64,000 nucleotides of DNA, taken from contig NZ_CP012159.1 of assembly GCF_001189295.1 (NCBI RefSeq), positions 4,294,525-4,358,524 of the forward strand, read 5' to 3'. Position 1 is the first letter of the stretch; the number at the start of each line of letters is the position of its first letter. Under the pieces are notes generated by a model, which did not search any database, had not been told where the DNA came from, and was given only the letters and a program-made list of their open reading frames with translations. A program made the translations under genes and the position numbers. The stretch is from Chondromyces crocatus (GTDB taxonomy: Bacteria; Myxococcota_A; Polyangia; Polyangiales; Polyangiaceae). Shown here one piece after another: positions 61,718-64,000 of this stretch.

Positions 61718-63061
61718 TCACGGGCAGGCGAGTCGACAGCGAGAGGCGGCGCGCAAGCAGGTCGACAGACAGTCCTGATACACCTTGTACTGGGTGCTCT
61801 GCATGGGCTCACTCCCACACTGATTGGCTTTGCACGCGCGGTGCTCACGTTCGCACGCCCCGAGGCACGCTCCTCCTGGATCAGGAGGGGGCTGAGGGGG
61901 CGGAGCCACCGGACGGAGGCGGGGTGGCTCGGAAGCGGGAGCATCGGCGGGAATCTCGGGAGGAAGACGATCGCGCATCCCGTTCGGTGAGGCGCCAGGG
62001 TCGGAGGGGCGCATGCGATCCGGGAAGCCGGATGGCGGAGGGACCGGACCACACTGCTGGTAGGCGCGTCGCATCACATCCACGGCGCCTCCGGAGCTGA
62101 TCTCGCACGCTCGCGCGGCGCTCTCGGCGCGGCGAGCGATCGCCATGACGGCGCGGGTGGCCATGCTGTCAGAGTGTCCAGCTGCAGCAAGATCCGGGTT
62201 GGCATCCGAGCCCGGCGTGGAACCACGACCCACGAGGTAGGCGAGGAGGACCGTCACCATCATGAGCGTTGCGAACGCGAGCAGCAGCCGTGGATCGAGC
62301 CCCCGAGATGCTCTCTCCTGGAGGGGAGGCTCGGTCCCTGGCCAGCCAGCGCTCCCGGTTCTATACGGGTCGAGCAGTGGAGGGCCCGTGTCGGTGGTTC
62401 GCGAGCTGTCACCAGCAGCGGGGCGCGTGGGTGACGTTGGTGTCAGGGATGGCGCATGGGCTGTCGTCGCAGCAGAGGGAGGGATGGGGCGTGGGGGCGT
62501 GCTTGCGGGTGAGGGGGCCTGTGTCGGGGTCGTGAGCGGAAGGGCGGCATCGGAGCCCACTGTCGGCTCAGTTCCCGCAGCCGTGCGTGCAGGCGACGGG
62601 ACCGCCCCTTCGCCGGGAAGGCTGCCGTCTGCGAGCAACTCCGCAGGTGTTTCACGTGGTTCCAGCGAGGGAGGCGAGGAGGGCTGGGAGGGCTCGGGAG
62701 CTGTTTCCACGGCGGGCAGGGGGACCACCTCGGAGAGAGGTGACGGGGAGCCGTGCAACGTGGTGGGTGGTGGGAGAGGCGCTGGCCACTCCACGAGAGG
62801 CTGTGCTCGTCGGAGGGAGTCCACGAGCAGCTCCAGCTCATTACGACGCTCGAACGACCGCACGAGATCTCGTGCTGCTTCGGACGCTGACCGATCGAGC
62901 GAGGCGTCTGTCACCCCGAGGGTTTCGGCCAGTTTCCGTAGCTCGCGCAAGCTGAGGCATGCAGCCATGCGGCCGCGAAGCTCGGCTGTATCGTAGCGAG
63001 GAACCAGCTGGGCTGGGTCGGAACCCTCGGTCGTACCGACATCCGTCTCATCTCCGCTCAC
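61718..63061 (-). CDS. Membrane protein with N-terminal death-like/effector-associated domain
   Basis: 447 residues, GTG start. Residues ~28-90 (LSLRELRKLAETLGV, then A-R-D-L-V-R-S-F-E-R-R-N-E-L-E-L-L-V-D-S-L-R-R) match the helical pattern of bacterial death-like/effector-associated domains. These recruit effectors such as TIR or caspase-like proteins by like-with-like contact. A long Pro/Ser/Thr linker (~92-250), one transmembrane helix (258-278), and an extracytoplasmic part rich in Pro ending with a six-cysteine module (C-L-G-A-C-E-R-E-H-R-A-C) follow. The domain is in the cytoplasm if the C-terminus is outside. TAAGCT lies 6 bases before the start codon. Confidence 0.75.
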   Translation of the reverse strand: MSGDETDVGTTEGSDPAQLVPRYDTAELRGRMAACLSLRELRKLAETLGVTDASLDRSASEAARDLVRSFERRNELELLVDSLRRAQPLVEWPAPLPPPTTLHGSPSPLSEVVPLPAVETAPEPSQPSSPPSLEPRETPAELLADGSLPGEGAVPSPARTAAGTEPTVGSDAALPLTTPTQAPSPASTPPRPIPPSAATTAHAPSLTPTSPTRPAAGDSSRTTDTGPPLLDPYRTGSAGWPGTEPPLQERASRGLDPRLLLAFATLMMVTVLLAYLVGRGSTPGSDANPDLAAAGHSDSMATRAVMAIARRAESAARACEISSGGAVDVMRRAYQQCGPVPPPSGFPDRMRPSDPGASPNGMRDRLPPEIPADAPASEPPRLRPVAPPPQPPPDPGGACLGACEREHRACKANQCGSEPMQSTQYKVYQDCLSTCLRAASRCRLACP

Positions 63062-63067
63062 CGGCGG

Positions 63068-63073
63068 AGCTTA
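63068..63073 (-). promoter_or_regulatory. Possible -10 hexamer (TAAGCT) of the death-like-domain gene
   Basis: On the minus strand it ends 6 bases before the GTG at 63061; no ribosome site between them. Confidence 0.35.
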
Positions 63074-63123
63074 CCCCAGGACGGCCCAGTGTCCGAAGCC
63101 GGCGTGAGCCGGGTCCCTGCACT

Positions 63124-63152
63124 TTGGCGCCGGCGGGCCTTGGTGCTACGCC
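63124..63152 (+). promoter_or_regulatory. Predicted promoter of the thioesterase gene, leaderless
   Basis: TTGGCG (63124-63129) and TACGCC (63147-63152) are 17 bases apart, and the GTG start follows 6 bases later, where transcription itself should begin. Confidence 0.4.
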
Positions 63153-63158
63153 GGTCAC

Positions 63159-63689
63159 GTGAACAGCGCATCTCACGACCCGGCATCTCCGCCGCCCCCC
63201 GCGCCGCTCGGTGCGCGCCGACCTGGCGACTCCATCACGACCATGACCGAGTATGTGCTCCCGACGCATGCCAATGCACTCGGGACCATCTTTGGTGGAC
63301 AGGTCCTGGCGTGGATCGATCTCTGCGCTGCGATCTGCGCGCAGCGACACACCGGGCGCACCGTCATCACCGCGGGCATCGATGACCTGTCGTTCGATCG
63401 ATCGATCCTGGTGGGGCAAGTGGTCCGGTTGCGCGCCCAGGTCACGGCCACATTCCGTACGTCCCTCGAGATTCTCGTGACGGTACATGGTGAGGATGCG
63501 ACGCGGGGGGACGTGTGGCCGACGGTGACCGCTTTCGTGACCTTCGTGGCGGTCGACGCATCCATGCGTCCTGCGCAGGTGCCACCGTTGCTCGTCGAGA
63601 GTCCCGAGGAGCGAGCGCTGGCCGAGGCAGCGGCGGAGCGCAGGCAGCGCCGTCTGGCTCGACGCGGGCGGCCGGAGCGCTCGGCGTGA
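63159..63689 (+). CDS. Hot-dog acyl-CoA thioesterase
   Basis: 176 residues, GTG start. A Pro-rich N-terminus of ~25 residues precedes a single hot-dog domain with the YciA/acyl-CoA hydrolase signature: LPTHANALGTIFGGQVLAWID, with the Asn and Asp conserved in the active site of this family. Later strands read V-I-T-A-G-I-D-D-L-S-F and G-Q-V-V-R-L-R-A-Q-V. It would hydrolyse acyl-CoA to free acid and CoA in the cytoplasm. Chain-length preference unknown. The last ~35 residues are Arg/Ala-rich and probably disordered. Confidence 0.9.
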   Translation: MNSASHDPASPPPPAPLGARRPGDSITTMTEYVLPTHANALGTIFGGQVLAWIDLCAAICAQRHTGRTVITAGIDDLSFDRSILVGQVVRLRAQVTATFRTSLEILVTVHGEDATRGDVWPTVTAFVTFVAVDASMRPAQVPPLLVESPEERALAEAAAERRQRRLARRGRPERSA

Positions 63690-63750
63690 CGCTGGGCAGG
63701 CCAAAGAGAGGCGGGCGCGATGTGTGTCACGTTTGCGCTGGAGCGAGCGC

Positions 63751-64000
63751 GTGAGCGCTCTCGTCGACGAGGTCGTCACCGAACTCCTGGCCCGCAATCG
63801 CGACGGGCGCCGTGTGGAGCTCGAGGACATCGATGAGATTGTCGGTGATCGTGCCGTCAGTTACGACGAGATCGAGGAGATCATCGCACGGCTCGAAGGC
63901 CACGGGCTACGGGTAGGTGAGCCGCTCGACGAGGAAGACATCGCGGCCCTTCAAGAAGTCTTCGCGGTGGCTCGGCGCTTGCGTTCAGAGCTCGGTCGTC
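63751..64000 (+). CDS. Protein with sigma-70 region 1.1-like N-terminus (cut by window edge)
   Basis: The gene runs off the right edge; 83 residues are visible from the GTG at 63751, with GGAG 7 bases upstream. The sequence VELEDIDEIVGDRAVSYDEI, then I-E-E-I-I-A-R-L-E-G-H-G-L-R-V matches the helical arrangement of sigma-70 region 1.1, the autoinhibitory module of primary sigma factors. A housekeeping-type sigma factor (rpoD-like) or a short region-1.1-only protein are both possible; the deciding part is outside the window. Confidence 0.6.
   Translation, partial: MSALVDEVVTELLARNRDGRRVELEDIDEIVGDRAVSYDEIEEIIARLEGHGLRVGEPLDEEDIAALQEVFAVARRLRSELGR

Overview
The window is very GC-rich DNA with strongly third-position-biased genes. 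The best fit is a myxobacterium of the Polyangiales (Sorangium/Polyangium/Chondromyces-like). The support is: cysteine-rich CGDG...CDDGN repeat (DUF4215 / myxo-disulfide) surface proteins, C-terminal tails made of a cysteine, a hydrophobic helix and an Arg cluster (MYXO-CTERM type), many Gly/Ser-linkered lipoproteins, a membrane Ser/Thr kinase, and FHA plus sigma-54-type regulators. No rRNA, tRNA, insertion sequence, phage gene or CRISPR array was seen.

Layout. 1-11.4 kb (minus): four tandem paralogous secreted beta-helix proteins, the first cut by the window edge. Each has its own near-identical promoter, and neighbours are separated by spacers holding ~31-bp tandem repeats. 11.7-14.0 kb: a bactofilin-like membrane protein and a divergent leucine dehydrogenase-type enzyme. 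14.0-18.4 kb (minus): an operon of membrane Ser/Thr kinase, TPR membrane protein and beta-propeller lipoprotein. 18.5-23.7 kb: an LPMO-like secreted protein with an N-terminal histidine, an unrecognised protein, a second beta-propeller lipoprotein and a MATE exporter. 23.7-24.5 kb: a non-genic stretch with two different 42-bp tandem arrays. 24.5-26.5 kb: a methyltransferase and a convergent glycosyltransferase. 26.6-33.3 kb (minus): five tandem cysteine-rich lipoproteins and the relic of a sixth.

33.4-49.8 kb is an envelope block: a giant alpha-2-macroglobulin lipoprotein; an FHA protein; an FAD oxidoreductase; a minus-strand operon of a type-44-toxin-like protein, MoxR ATPase, DUF58 protein and TgpA-like transglutaminase; and PBP1C. 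49.9-57.7 kb: a zinc metalloprotease with a MYXO-CTERM-like tail, an unknown helical protein, an FHA/AAA+/Fis activator, a zinc-ribbon membrane protein and a MepA-type murein endopeptidase. 57.7-64.0 kb: the cysK-cysE pair, a cytochrome-like lipoprotein, a parvulin lipoprotein, a membrane protein with a death-like/effector-associated domain, an acyl-CoA thioesterase, and the 5' end of a gene resembling sigma-factor region 1.1.

Two patterns cut across the window. First, translation starts fall into two groups: genes with strong GAGGAG-type ribosome sites, and about eleven genes with no ribosome site but a TAnnnT-like hexamer 5-8 bases before the start codon, suggesting leaderless mRNAs. Second, most intergenic spacers longer than about 200 bp carry their own short tandem repeat, often with a palindromic core. 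Most genes here act at the cell envelope or outside it. The clearest conventional metabolic unit is cysteine synthesis (cysE makes O-acetylserine, cysK uses it).
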